From positions 61,309-125,308 of the forward strand of contig DKWV01000035.1 of NCBI GenBank assembly GCA_002491905.1: a stretch of 64,000 nucleotides of DNA. Reading direction: 5' to 3'. Under the pieces are notes generated by a model. It was not told where the DNA came from and did not search any database. It saw nothing but the letters and a program-made list of their open reading frames with translations. Shown piece by piece: positions 24,138-32,843 of the stretch (within the stretch, counting starts at the first letter, position 1; every line of letters begins with the position of its first letter). The position numbers were made by a program, and so were the translations under genes. This DNA comes from Lachnospiraceae bacterium UBA7143 (GTDB lineage: Bacteria > Bacillota > Clostridia > Lachnospirales > Lachnospiraceae).

Positions 24138-26663
24138 TTATGATTTTTCAGCTTTTCTCATCGCGGAAACCGCTGTTGCTGTCGTCACAGGCTCCTTCGG
24201 AATCACTACCTTGTCGAGTTTCCAGATCTCATCCACGTACTCCTGAATGGTCCTGTCGGAAGTAAACTTGCCGGAGCATGCCACATTTAAAATCGCGCTC
24301 CTCGCCCAGCCTTTCTCATCCCGGTAGGCATCCTCAACTTTTTTCTGTGCCTCCGCATAAGCCTTGAAATCCTTCAGGATAAAGTATGTGTCCGCCTTAG
24401 CCGTGTCCTGCGTATTCAGCAGGGAGTTATACAGGGAGCGGAACAGATCCGGATCACCTGGCGCATAAGTGCCGTTGATCAACTGCATTAACACCTTTCT
24501 CACGTCCGGATCGTTGTTAAAGATCTCTGTGGGATCATAGCCGCCGTAGTTCTCATAGCGGATGACCTCATCGGAAGACAGTCCGAAGATAAATGCATTC
24601 TCCTCGCCTACTTCCTCCACAATCTCCACGTTTGCCCCATCCATCGTGCCGATGGTCAGCGCACCGTTTAACATAAACTTCATGTTGCCCGTGCCGGATG
24701 CTTCCTTGCTGGCCGTGGAAATCTGTTCGGACACATCGGCCGCTGCAAAGATGATCTCCGCGTTGGATACACGGTAGTTTTCAATAAAGACAACCTTTAT
24801 TTTCCCGTTAATGGCAGGATCGTTATTCACCACATCCGCCACGGAATTAATCAGTTTGATGGTAAGTTTCGCATTTCTGTAACCCGCCGCAGCCTTCGCG
24901 CCGAAAATGAAAGTCCTGGGATAGAAGTCCATATCCGGGTGTTCTTTCAATTCGTTGTAGAGATACATCACATGCAGGATGTTCAAAAGCTGTCTCTTAT
25001 ACTCGTGCAGACGCTTCACCTGCACGTCGAAGATGGAGCGGGGATCGACCTCGATACCGTTGTGCTCCATGATATACTCCGCCAGGCGCACCTTATTCTG
25101 ATACTTGATATTCATGAACTCCTGCTGCGCCTTCTCATCATCAGCATAAATTTTGAGCTTATTGATTTTAGGAAGATCGGTGATCCAGTCGCTGCCCACG
25201 TGAGCCGTCACCCAGTCCGCAAGCAGCGGATTCGCATGAAGCAGGAAACGTCTCTGGGTGATACCGTTGGTCTTGTTATTGAACTTCTCGGGCATCATCT
25301 CATAGAAATCCTTCAACTCCTGATTCTTCAGGATTTCCGTATGTAATCTTGCCACGCCGTTCACGGAGTAGCCCGCCGCGATTGCCAAGTGCGCCATCTT
25401 TACCTGCCCGTCATAGATGATCGCCATCTTTCTGACCTTCTCGTGGTTGCCGGGATACATCTGCTCGATTCTCGCGATGAAACGGCGGTTGATCTCCTCC
25501 ACAATCTGGTACACTCTCGGAAGAAGTCTGGAGAAAAGCTCGATCGGCCACTTCTCAAGCGCCTCAGACATAATCGTGTGGTTCGTGTATGCACAGGTCT
25601 TCGTTGTCACTTCCCAAGCCTCGTCCCAGGTCAGATAATGCTCATCCATCAGAATGCGCATCAGCTCCGCCACCGCAACGGTAGGATGGGTATCGTTCAA
25701 CTGGAAGGTCACCTTCTCGTGGAACTTCCTGATATCGTCATGATTTCGCATATACTTCGCCACCGCCGTCTGCACCGATGCAGAGATGAAAAAGTACTGC
25801 TGCTTTAAGCGGAGCTCTTTGCCCGCATAATGATTGTCGTTGGGATAAAGCACCTCCACGATATTTCTCGCCAGGTTCTCCTGTTCCACCGCCTTCTGGT
25901 AATCGCCCTTGTCAAAAGAATCGAGCTGGAAACAGTTCACCGGCTCCGCATCCCAGATACGAAGAGTGTTGACAACGCCGCTGCCGTAGCCCACAACCGG
26001 CAGATCATAGGGAACCGCCGTCACCGCCTGATAGCCCTCCTGCTTGAAATTGCTTCTGCCGTTCTCATCCACATAGACATTCACATAGCCGCCGAAGCGC
26101 ACTTCCTTCGCATACTCCGGCCTGCGCAGCTCAAAGGGATTGCCATCTTTCAGCCAGTTATCCGGCACTTCCACCTGATAGCCGTCGCGTATCTCCTGTT
26201 TGAACATACCGTAACGGTATCGGATGCCGCAGCCGTAGGCCTCATAGCCAAGCGTCGCCAGGGAATCCAGAAAGCAGGCCGCCAGACGGCCCAAACCGCC
26301 GTTGCCCAGCGCTGCATCCGGTTCCTGGTCCTCCACCACGTTGATGTCGATGCCCAGCTCCTCAAGCGCCTGTGCGAACGCTTTATATGCCTGCAGATTG
26401 ATCATGTTGTTGCCGAGGGCGCGGCCCATCAGAAATTCCATAGACAGATAGTAAACCATCTTCGGATCCTGTCTCTCGAACTCCTTCTGTGACTTTAACC
26501 ACTGATCCACGATGGCGTCCTTAACCGCGTAGGATACCGCCTGAAAGATCTGCTGGTCAGTCGCTTCCTCCAGCGTCTTCCTGTAAAGGGTTTTTACATT
26601 GTAAAGGACGCTTCTCTTAAAAAGCTCTGTATCAAAAGTTGTCGTAGGTGCTTTTTTTATCAT
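24138..26663 (-). CDS. glgP: glycogen/starch/maltodextrin phosphorylase
   Basis: An 841-residue GT35 enzyme that releases glucose 1-phosphate from alpha-1,4-glucans using pyridoxal phosphate. Family blocks are clear throughout: VYYLSMEFLMGRALGNNMI, DAALGNGGLGRLAACFLDSL, FQLNDTHPTVAVAELMR, TNGITQRRFL and, around the cofactor Lys, KEASGTGNMKFMLNGALTIG. Length is normal. ATG 26663 has GAGGAGG six bases upstream; 37 residues of open frame before it are not family-like. Other glycogen genes are absent from the window, though a PfkB kinase and GH13 glucosidase lie 30 kb away. A TATAAT at 26718-26723 is a likely -10 box. Confidence 0.95.
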   Translation of the reverse strand: MIKKAPTTTFDTELFKRSVLYNVKTLYRKTLEEATDQQIFQAVSYAVKDAIVDQWLKSQKEFERQDPKMVYYLSMEFLMGRALGNNMINLQAYKAFAQALEELGIDINVVEDQEPDAALGNGGLGRLAACFLDSLATLGYEAYGCGIRYRYGMFKQEIRDGYQVEVPDNWLKDGNPFELRRPEYAKEVRFGGYVNVYVDENGRSNFKQEGYQAVTAVPYDLPVVGYGSGVVNTLRIWDAEPVNCFQLDSFDKGDYQKAVEQENLARNIVEVLYPNDNHYAGKELRLKQQYFFISASVQTAVAKYMRNHDDIRKFHEKVTFQLNDTHPTVAVAELMRILMDEHYLTWDEAWEVTTKTCAYTNHTIMSEALEKWPIELFSRLLPRVYQIVEEINRRFIARIEQMYPGNHEKVRKMAIIYDGQVKMAHLAIAAGYSVNGVARLHTEILKNQELKDFYEMMPEKFNNKTNGITQRRFLLHANPLLADWVTAHVGSDWITDLPKINKLKIYADDEKAQQEFMNIKYQNKVRLAEYIMEHNGIEVDPRSIFDVQVKRLHEYKRQLLNILHVMYLYNELKEHPDMDFYPRTFIFGAKAAAGYRNAKLTIKLINSVADVVNNDPAINGKIKVVFIENYRVSNAEIIFAAADVSEQISTASKEASGTGNMKFMLNGALTIGTMDGANVEIVEEVGEENAFIFGLSSDEVIRYENYGGYDPTEIFNNDPDVRKVLMQLINGTYAPGDPDLFRSLYNSLLNTQDTAKADTYFILKDFKAYAEAQKKVEDAYRDEKGWARSAILNVACSGKFTSDRTIQEYVDEIWKLDKVVIPKEPVTTATAVSAMRKAEKS

Positions 26664-26822
26664 ATCTCTCCTCCTCGTTAACCCTGTTGTCAGACAAGTT
26701 TGCTTACATTCCTCTCTATTATAGCTTGTATTTTGGCTTTTGACCATATAAAGATTGAAATTTACCGTTTCCATCCGGAAAACATAATGGTTCTATATTT
26801 CTGTATCATTCGCTGCCGGCAG

Positions 26823-29800
26823 CTATATTTTCTGAATACCGATCGTCACGGTCTCCCCGTTCACGTTCCACTCTTTGGAAACCGCCAGCTTCTCTCCTGT
26901 GCCGATACTCTCAGCCAGCACCTTTCCAGCAATCACGGCTTCATTCTTCGCGGCGATCTGCGCCACTTTCTCGTTCCCGTTAAAGGAAACCCTGATGTGA
27001 TCCATCACCTCAAAGTCCGCGTCCTTTCTCATGGTCTGGATCTTGCTGATGATCTCGTAGACAAAACCCTCCTCGATCAGCTCCTCCGTCAGGTTCGTGT
27101 CGAGCACCACCGTCACATAATTGTCGGCCTCCGCCACAAAACCATCCTTCTGCGCCATATCGATGAGCAGGTCATCCTCTGCAAGGGAAACTTCCGTGCC
27201 GTCCACATCGAAGGTCAGCTTCCCTTCCGCCTTCAACGTCTCCATAGCTGCGCTTCCGTCCACCGCAGACAGATAAGCCTTGATGCCGCCAAGCTGTTTG
27301 CCGTATTTGGGGCCGACGGTCTTAAGCTGGGGCTTAAAGCTGTAAGTCGTAAACGCAGACACATCGTCGGAGAATACGATCTGCTTGACGTTTAACTCGT
27401 CCTTAATGATATCCTGATAAAAATCGTCGAGAACAGTCTCCGCTTTCACATACATGGTGCCGATAGGCTGGCGGTTCTTGATATTCGCCGTGTTGCGGGC
27501 CGCCCGCCCCATGACAACGATCTTTAACACCTCTTCCATAGAATCCTCAAGCTTCTTGTCGATCATCTTCTCGTCCGCCGTCGGGAAATCGCACAAGTGA
27601 ATACTCTCCGGCGCTTCTTGATCGATGCTGCACACCAGATTGCGGTAAATTTCCTCCGTCATAAAAGGAATCATGGGCGCGGCGCACTTGCAGATGGTCA
27701 CAAGAGCCGTATAAAGTGTCATATAAGCGTTGATCTTATCCTGCTCCATTCCCTTCGCCCAGAAACGCTCGCGGCTTCTTCTCACATACCAGTTACTCAT
27801 CTCGTCCACAAAGTTATCCAGAACTCTTGCCGCCTCAGGGATTCTGTAATTGTCAAGGTTGTCATCCACTTCCCTGATCGCCGTGTTCAACTTGGACAAC
27901 AGCCACTTGTCCATAACGGGAAGTTTATCATAGTCCAGGCTGTATTTCGTCGCATCAAAGTTATCGATATTGGCATAGAGCACAAAGAAGGCATAGGTAT
28001 TCCAGAGGGTACCCAGGAACTTACGCTGTCCCTCCTGCACGGCCTTACCGTGGAAGCGGTTTGGCAGCCAGGGCGCCGAATTGATATAGAAATACCAGCG
28101 GATCGCGTCCGCGCCGTAAGTCTCCAGCGCCTCAAAAGGATCCACCGCGTTGCCCTTAGACTTGCTCATCTTCTGCCCGTTTTCATCCTGCACATGTCCA
28201 AGCACAATGACATTTTCAAAAGGCGCACGGTTAAACAGGAGCGTAGATTCCGCCATCAGCGAATAGAACCAGCCCCGGGTCTGATCCACCGCCTCGGAGA
28301 TAAACTGCGCCGGGAACTGGCTGTCAAACAGTTCTTTGTTTTCAAAAGGATAATGATGCTGTGCAAAAGGCATGGCGCCGGAATCAAACCAGCAGTCAAT
28401 CACCTCTGGCACACGCTTCATGGTCTTGCCGCACTTGGGACAAGTACAGGTGATTTCATCGATATAAGGCCTGTGCAGCTCCACCGTCTTCGCCGCCGCA
28501 TTGCCGCTCATTTTCTCCAGTTCCTCACGGGAACCGATGGCTTCCATGTGACCGCAGTCCTCGCATTCCCACACGTTTAAGGGGGTGCCCCAGTAACGGT
28601 TTCTGGAAATACCCCAGTCCTGAATGTTTTCCAGCCAGTTGCCGAAACGTCCCTCACCGATGGACTCGGGAATCCAGTTCACGGTCTTATTGTTCCGCAC
28701 CAGATCGTCACGCACCGCCGTCATCTTGATAAACCAGGACTCGCGGGCATAGTAAATCAGAGGCGTATCACACCGCCAGCAGAAAGGATAATCATGCTCA
28801 AACTTGGGCGCGTCGAAAAGCTTCCCCTCCTTGTCCAGATCTTTCAGTACCTCTGGATCCGCCTTCTTCACAAACAGCCCCGCGTATGGCGTCTCCTCTG
28901 TCATGTTTCCCTTACCGTCCACAAACTGTACGAAGGGAAGGTCATATTTACGGCCCACCTGCGCGTCGTCCTCACCGAAAGCAGGAGCGATATGCACGAT
29001 GCCGGTACCGTCCGTCATGGTAACATAGTTGTCACAGGTCACATAGTGGCCCTTCTTTTTCTGTTTGGCCGCCGCTTCACCCGCACAGGCAAAGAGAGGT
29101 TCATACTCCTTGCGCTCCAGGTCGGTGCCCACATAAGTCTCCAAAACCTCATAGGCCGGCTTTCCCTCCTCGGCAAGCTTTCCGAGTACGGTATCCGCAA
29201 GAGCCTGCGCCAGATAATAAACATAGCCGTCCGCCGCCTTCACCTTCACATAGGTCTCCGCAGGGTTTACGCAGAGCGCCACATTGGAGGGCAGCGTCCA
29301 GGGCGTGGTGGTCCATGCCAGGAAATAAGCATCCTCATCCTTTAATTTAAATCTGACAATCGCCGAGCGTTCTTTCACCGCCTTGTATCCCTGCGCCACC
29401 TCGTGGGAGGACAGGGGCGTACCACATCGAGGGCAGTAGGGCACGATCTTAAAGCCTTTGTAGAGCAGCCCTTTATCCCAGATCTGCTTGAGTGCCCACC
29501 ACTCGGACTCGATAAAATCATCATGATAAGTCACATAAGGATCGTCCATGTCAGCCCAGAAGCCGACAGTATTGGAGAAATCCTCCCACATGCCCTTATA
29601 TTTCCACACGGATTCCTTACATTTGCTGATAAACGGGTCAAGTCCGTACTCCTCAATCTGCTCCTTGCCGTCCAGCCCGAGAAGTTTCTCCACTTCCAGC
29701 TCCACCGGCAGTCCGTGGGTGTCCCAACCGGCCTTTCTGGGAACCATATAGCCCTTCATGGTGCGATATCTGGGAATCATATCTTTGATAACACGGGTCA

Positions 29801-29978
29801 GCACATGCCCGATATGAGGCTTGCCATTGGCCGTGGGCGGCCCGTCATAAAAAGTATAGGTAGGGCCTTCCTTACGGGAGTCCATACTCTTTTTAAAGAT
29901 ATCGTTGTCCTTCCAAAAAAGACAAACTTCCTTCTCTCTGTCCACAAAATTCAGGTTCGCGTCAACTTTCTGATACAT
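26823..29978 (-). CDS. ileS: isoleucyl-tRNA synthetase
   Basis: A 1051-residue class I synthetase that charges tRNA-Ile. HIGH is present as GKPHIGHV near residue 55 and KMSKS as QKMSKSKGNAVDP. AWTTTPWTLPSN marks the editing domain and WFDSGAMPF the connective region; the paired Cys sites CEDCGH and CTCPKCGK are metal-binding. The size and C-terminal half match the long Clostridia/eukaryote-like type. ATG 29978 has AAGG nine bases upstream; the in-frame ATG at 29987 would have no spacing. Expression is controlled by the T-box leader just upstream. Confidence 0.96.
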   Translation of the reverse strand: MYQKVDANLNFVDREKEVCLFWKDNDIFKKSMDSRKEGPTYTFYDGPPTANGKPHIGHVLTRVIKDMIPRYRTMKGYMVPRKAGWDTHGLPVELEVEKLLGLDGKEQIEEYGLDPFISKCKESVWKYKGMWEDFSNTVGFWADMDDPYVTYHDDFIESEWWALKQIWDKGLLYKGFKIVPYCPRCGTPLSSHEVAQGYKAVKERSAIVRFKLKDEDAYFLAWTTTPWTLPSNVALCVNPAETYVKVKAADGYVYYLAQALADTVLGKLAEEGKPAYEVLETYVGTDLERKEYEPLFACAGEAAAKQKKKGHYVTCDNYVTMTDGTGIVHIAPAFGEDDAQVGRKYDLPFVQFVDGKGNMTEETPYAGLFVKKADPEVLKDLDKEGKLFDAPKFEHDYPFCWRCDTPLIYYARESWFIKMTAVRDDLVRNNKTVNWIPESIGEGRFGNWLENIQDWGISRNRYWGTPLNVWECEDCGHMEAIGSREELEKMSGNAAAKTVELHRPYIDEITCTCPKCGKTMKRVPEVIDCWFDSGAMPFAQHHYPFENKELFDSQFPAQFISEAVDQTRGWFYSLMAESTLLFNRAPFENVIVLGHVQDENGQKMSKSKGNAVDPFEALETYGADAIRWYFYINSAPWLPNRFHGKAVQEGQRKFLGTLWNTYAFFVLYANIDNFDATKYSLDYDKLPVMDKWLLSKLNTAIREVDDNLDNYRIPEAARVLDNFVDEMSNWYVRRSRERFWAKGMEQDKINAYMTLYTALVTICKCAAPMIPFMTEEIYRNLVCSIDQEAPESIHLCDFPTADEKMIDKKLEDSMEEVLKIVVMGRAARNTANIKNRQPIGTMYVKAETVLDDFYQDIIKDELNVKQIVFSDDVSAFTTYSFKPQLKTVGPKYGKQLGGIKAYLSAVDGSAAMETLKAEGKLTFDVDGTEVSLAEDDLLIDMAQKDGFVAEADNYVTVVLDTNLTEELIEEGFVYEIISKIQTMRKDADFEVMDHIRVSFNGNEKVAQIAAKNEAVIAGKVLAESIGTGEKLAVSKEWNVNGETVTIGIQKI

Positions 29979-30000
29979 AGTGTCCATCCTTTCTTAAACT

Positions 30001-30040
30001 AAAGAACCCCCGTCCCGTAAAAGGGCGAGGGTAAAGTTCT
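30001..30040 (-). terminator. T-box regulated terminator of ileS
   Basis: On the minus strand AGAAC...CCC...GCCC, a short A/T loop, then GGG...GGGG...GTTCT followed by T-rich sequence. It overlaps the end of the T-box leader and is the stem expected to form when tRNA-Ile is charged. Confidence 0.75.
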
Positions 30041-30285
30041 CGTGATACCACCTGTTACGACGTACCGCCATTTAAGAATGGCTATACGGTTCCCGATAAC
30101 GGCGGGACGCCGTCAGAGCCTACTGCCCCATCACACGCCCAAAACCTCTTCAAAGCTCTTCTTCGAAAGGGCGGGGGTTCAGTCTGAAACTCAGAAGTGA
30201 TCTTCCCCCATTTCCTACTCGTACCGGTCTTCCACCCTCACCGGCTCGCTGTGACTTTTAAAAATCGGGTACTGTCTTCCTCAAC
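30003..30285 (-). ncRNA. T-box riboswitch (isoleucine) upstream of ileS
   Basis: The T-box sequence AGGTGGTATCACG is at about 30041-30055 on the minus strand. It is preceded by the stem I features AGCGAGCCGGTGAGGGTGG and later GACCGGTAC, and the specifier-loop context GAAG-ATC-ACTTCTGAG. The specifier codon is ATC (30199-30201, read on the minus strand), which codes for isoleucine and agrees with the downstream ileS gene. The leader senses uncharged tRNA-Ile and switches the terminator at 30001-30040 to an antiterminator. Confidence 0.95.
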
Positions 30286-30290
30286 GTCTG

Positions 30291-30322
30291 TACTTATGAT
30301 AACTGCTACTTATGATAACTGC
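30291..30322 (-). repeat. two perfect tandem copies of a 16-bp sequence at the ileS transcription start
   Basis: TACTTATGATAACTGC at 30291-30306 is repeated exactly at 30307-30322. The second copy contributes to a perfect inverted repeat ATGATAA / TTATCAT (30312-30329) that overlaps the predicted -10 region. Confidence 0.7.
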
Positions 30323-30327
30323 TTATC

Positions 30328-30356
30328 ATTTTGGCATCGAAAGGCTGGATTGTCAA
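30328..30356 (-). promoter_or_regulatory. predicted promoter of the ileS T-box transcript
   Basis: Perfect TTGACA (30351-30356), 17-base spacer, CAAAAT (30328-30333) on the minus strand. It is placed to begin transcription just before stem I of the T-box. Confidence 0.55.
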
Positions 30357-30375
30357 GAAGAATCTTCGCTCCGTT

Positions 30376-31857
30376 TCAAAAACAGATCGGTTCCACATCC
30401 ACACTGAGCGGTTTCATTTCATATTCCGGCAGGCTGTCGAGAAGTTCTTCCAGGCAAAGACAGGTACTGCCGACCACATCATGGGCGAGCAGGACGACCT
30501 TCTTCCTTCCCAGAGTGGTCGATACGCCGTTTTCTATCAACTGCTTTGGGTCCGGGTTTTTGACCGCGTCTTCCAGGCTGGCGTTCCAGTCATAATATAT
30601 GTAGCCTCTGTCTGTCATTTCGCGGATGATGGCTTTGCCCGTTTTCTTATTATAGGCGTTAATGCTGCCTCCCGGAAAGCGAAACAGATTCGTCTCCACC
30701 CCTGTCACCTCGTACACCGTCTGTCTCGCCTTTTCAAAGTCCGCCACGTAACTGTCCACGCTCTCATATAAAGCGTTGTAATCATGGTTATCGCAATGAA
30801 TACCGATGGTATGTCCTTCCGCCACAATCTGGCGCGCCACCTCCGGATGATTTCTCACATTCTCTCCCACCAGAAAGAAGGTTGCCTTAATATTCCTCTC
30901 CCGCAGGATATCGAGCACTTTTCTGGTGTTCTCCTCGGAAGGCCCGTCATCAAAGGTCAGGTACATGGTCTTTGGATGAAAGTAATAAGAAACACCCTGC
31001 ACGATACCGTCCGCGATCTGCTCCTGATATTCCGCAAGGCTGAGTTTCCTGCGTTCCGCCGTATTGGAGAGAAATCCCGTCTCGATCAGACATGAAGGCA
31101 TGGAAGTGTTTTGTGTCACATAGAAATCCGCATCACCCCGCAGTTCCCGATCCACGGCTCCCGTACTCTTTATCGTCTGCTGCCGGATCAGCTGCGCCAG
31201 CCTCTTATTGTCGCTCCGATCGCCGTCCTCCGTGTACCACACTTCCATCCCGTTCACCCCGGCACCCTCTTCCGTGGCATTCTGATGAATACTGATATAG
31301 ATATCCGCCTCCGACCGGTTTGCCTCTGCGACGCGCGCTTCCTTCGCAATGTAGGTGTCCGTCTCCCTGGACATGATCACCCGGTATCCCTGTTCTTTCA
31401 ACTGATCCCTTACAAGCAGCGCGATGGCAAGGTTCAGATCCTTTTCCCGAACGCCAGCTCTGGCGCAGCCCTCGTCCGTGCCTCCATGTCCCGGATCCAG
31501 ATAGACCGTGGGAATATGCGCTGCCGCCGGCTGCACGCTCTCATTCCCGAAGGAAACCGCCGTCTGCGCTGCTGCGGCGGCAAGCGGTAACACGATTTGC
31601 TCCGCCTGTATCTTCTCTTTTCCTTGCCCGCCAGACGACAGATCCTCCGCTGTATCCGCTTCCGTATTCCACAGCCTTTCTGTCAGGGACCGGACGCCGC
31701 CCGCCGCGACAAATTTTGCTGATACCGTTGCCGTCAGACAAACGATACACACCACGGCGCCCAGTGCGTATATTCTCCTGAACAGGCGCCTTTTTCTCTG
31801 CTCCCTCGTCTCATAACCGCAGACATATTCCCATGTAAAGGTTGACTCTCCGTACAT
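30376..31857 (-). CDS. fused N-acetylmuramoyl-L-alanine amidase and polysaccharide deacetylase
   Basis: A 493-residue membrane-anchored protein with two peptidoglycan enzymes in one chain. A membrane helix lies at about residues 28-50 and a linker runs to 115. The Amidase_3 domain (116-295) has all zinc and catalytic residues: His124 (DPGHGG), Glu138 (REKDL), His191 (SIHQNA) and Glu259 (IETGF). The NodB domain (297-490) has TFDDGP with Asp303/Asp304, the metal pair His354 and His358, RFPGG, and LLAHD. The two activities are those of CwlD and PdaA, which together make muramic delta-lactam in spore cortex. ATG 31857 has AGGAG eight bases upstream, buried in a hairpin, and an array of direct repeats precedes it. 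Confidence 0.9.
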   Translation of the reverse strand: MYGESTFTWEYVCGYETREQRKRRLFRRIYALGAVVCIVCLTATVSAKFVAAGGVRSLTERLWNTEADTAEDLSSGGQGKEKIQAEQIVLPLAAAAAQTAVSFGNESVQPAAAHIPTVYLDPGHGGTDEGCARAGVREKDLNLAIALLVRDQLKEQGYRVIMSRETDTYIAKEARVAEANRSEADIYISIHQNATEEGAGVNGMEVWYTEDGDRSDNKRLAQLIRQQTIKSTGAVDRELRGDADFYVTQNTSMPSCLIETGFLSNTAERRKLSLAEYQEQIADGIVQGVSYYFHPKTMYLTFDDGPSEENTRKVLDILRERNIKATFFLVGENVRNHPEVARQIVAEGHTIGIHCDNHDYNALYESVDSYVADFEKARQTVYEVTGVETNLFRFPGGSINAYNKKTGKAIIREMTDRGYIYYDWNASLEDAVKNPDPKQLIENGVSTTLGRKKVVLLAHDVVGSTCLCLEELLDSLPEYEMKPLSVDVEPICF

Positions 31858-31860
31858 TTC

Positions 31861-31914
31861 TGATGCTCCTCTCTTGTATGCTTTACATACTAAGCATATA
31901 AAAGAGGAGCATCA
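31861..31914 (-). promoter_or_regulatory. hairpin sequestering the ribosome binding site of the amidase/deacetylase
   Basis: Perfect 12-bp inverted repeat: 31903-31914 pairs with 31861-31872 (AGAGGAGCATCA on the mRNA). A second 7-bp stem, TATGCTT with AAGCATA, lies inside the 30-base loop. The proximal arm contains the AGGAG that serves the start codon at 31857. Confidence 0.7.
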
Positions 31915-31993
31915 TAATTTCATCTAAGTTGCATCAAAGTGCCATAATATTTGCATCAAATTTCCATCTTTTTTGCATCAAAGTTGCATCATC
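31906..31993 (-). repeat. array of eight 11-bp direct repeats, likely response-regulator operator
   Basis: On the minus strand eight consecutive 11-base units fit the consensus TTTGATGCAAA: GATGATGCAAC, TTTGATGCAAA, AAAGATGGAAA, TTTGATGCAAA, TATTATGGCAC, TTTGATGCAAC, TTAGATGAAAT, TATGATGCTCC. The period equals one helical turn, as in OmpR/PhoB-family sites. It spans the stop codon of the preceding gene and the leader of the amidase/deacetylase, and its last unit forms part of the ribosome-site hairpin. Confidence 0.75.
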
Positions 31994-32819
31994 GGGACAC
32001 TTTCAGGAACAGCTCATTAATCCCCTCGTAGAATCCCAGTGTCACCACCGTCTGCCCGTTCCCCATGCCTGTGAAGACATATTTGCGAAAATAAGGCGTT
32101 GTCTCTAAGAGAGGGTTGTCCGACTCATAGGGAGACGGCTCGCCAAGCCCCATATATTCTGCCCATTCCATCACCAGAGCATCCGCATCGATATCTTCCC
32201 ACAAAAGAGGCGTCCTCACATAAAATTCATATATCTTTCCATCATCCGCATCTATATAGGCATCCATCAGACGATTTGCCTTATCCGCATTTTTCTGGGA
32301 ATTGGAAAGGCTCATCTTCCAGACCGCCACATTATTGCGCGGTTCCAGCACATCGATCGCCGAGTAGAGTGTAACGTCGTAGGAAGACGCATCCACCTCT
32401 CTCACCTGCTGCGGCAGTATTCCCTTTTCTTTCAGCAGCCCAAGTCCTTCATTGCAGGTGGCGTAAATCTGCTCGTCCGTAATCTCCCTGCCGGACGGTC
32501 CCCTACGGTTCACCACAAAGGCATAAGAACCTTCCAGCTCCTGATACTCTACCTCCGCATCCGACTCATGCGTCATGGCGCTCGTCTCGCTCTCTGGAAA
32601 TGTCTGGCTGCTCAGACAGCAGGAAAGGATATAAAGTTTCTCATTGCTGTTCATCTGGTAACGGTAGCCCTCCCCGGCATTCTCCACGCTTTCCGTATGG
32701 GGGCTGTCCAGAATCCCCTGATCCTTATACCTCGCCAGCGCCTCCGGCCCCCATATGGAAATAAACATCGCGAATGCCGCCAGCAGCGGAACCGCCAGAT
32801 AATATACCTTATTCTTCAT
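31989..32819 (-). CDS. membrane-anchored protein of unknown function in two-component operon
   Basis: A 276-residue protein not recognised as a known family. An N-terminal membrane helix or uncleaved signal (YYLAVPLLAAFAMFISIW) is followed by an extracellular domain of mixed strands and helices, with DGKIYEFYVRTPLLW and MEWAEYMGLG as distinctive stretches. It lies 24 bases after the histidine kinase on the same strand. The position and topology suggest a kinase accessory protein similar in role to YycH/YycI, but that is inference from context only. The start ATG 32819 has AGGAG ten bases upstream. Confidence 0.7.
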   Translation of the reverse strand: MKNKVYYLAVPLLAAFAMFISIWGPEALARYKDQGILDSPHTESVENAGEGYRYQMNSNEKLYILSCCLSSQTFPESETSAMTHESDAEVEYQELEGSYAFVVNRRGPSGREITDEQIYATCNEGLGLLKEKGILPQQVREVDASSYDVTLYSAIDVLEPRNNVAVWKMSLSNSQKNADKANRLMDAYIDADDGKIYEFYVRTPLLWEDIDADALVMEWAEYMGLGEPSPYESDNPLLETTPYFRKYVFTGMGNGQTVVTLGFYEGINELFLKVSR

Positions 32820-32843
32820 ATGTTTTGTTCTCCTGTGTGCATC

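Noticed and set aside
27597..28580. 327-codon open frame opposite ileS
   Set aside because: Shadow of a well-conserved synthetase gene; composition is that of an antisense frame and no family is recognisable.
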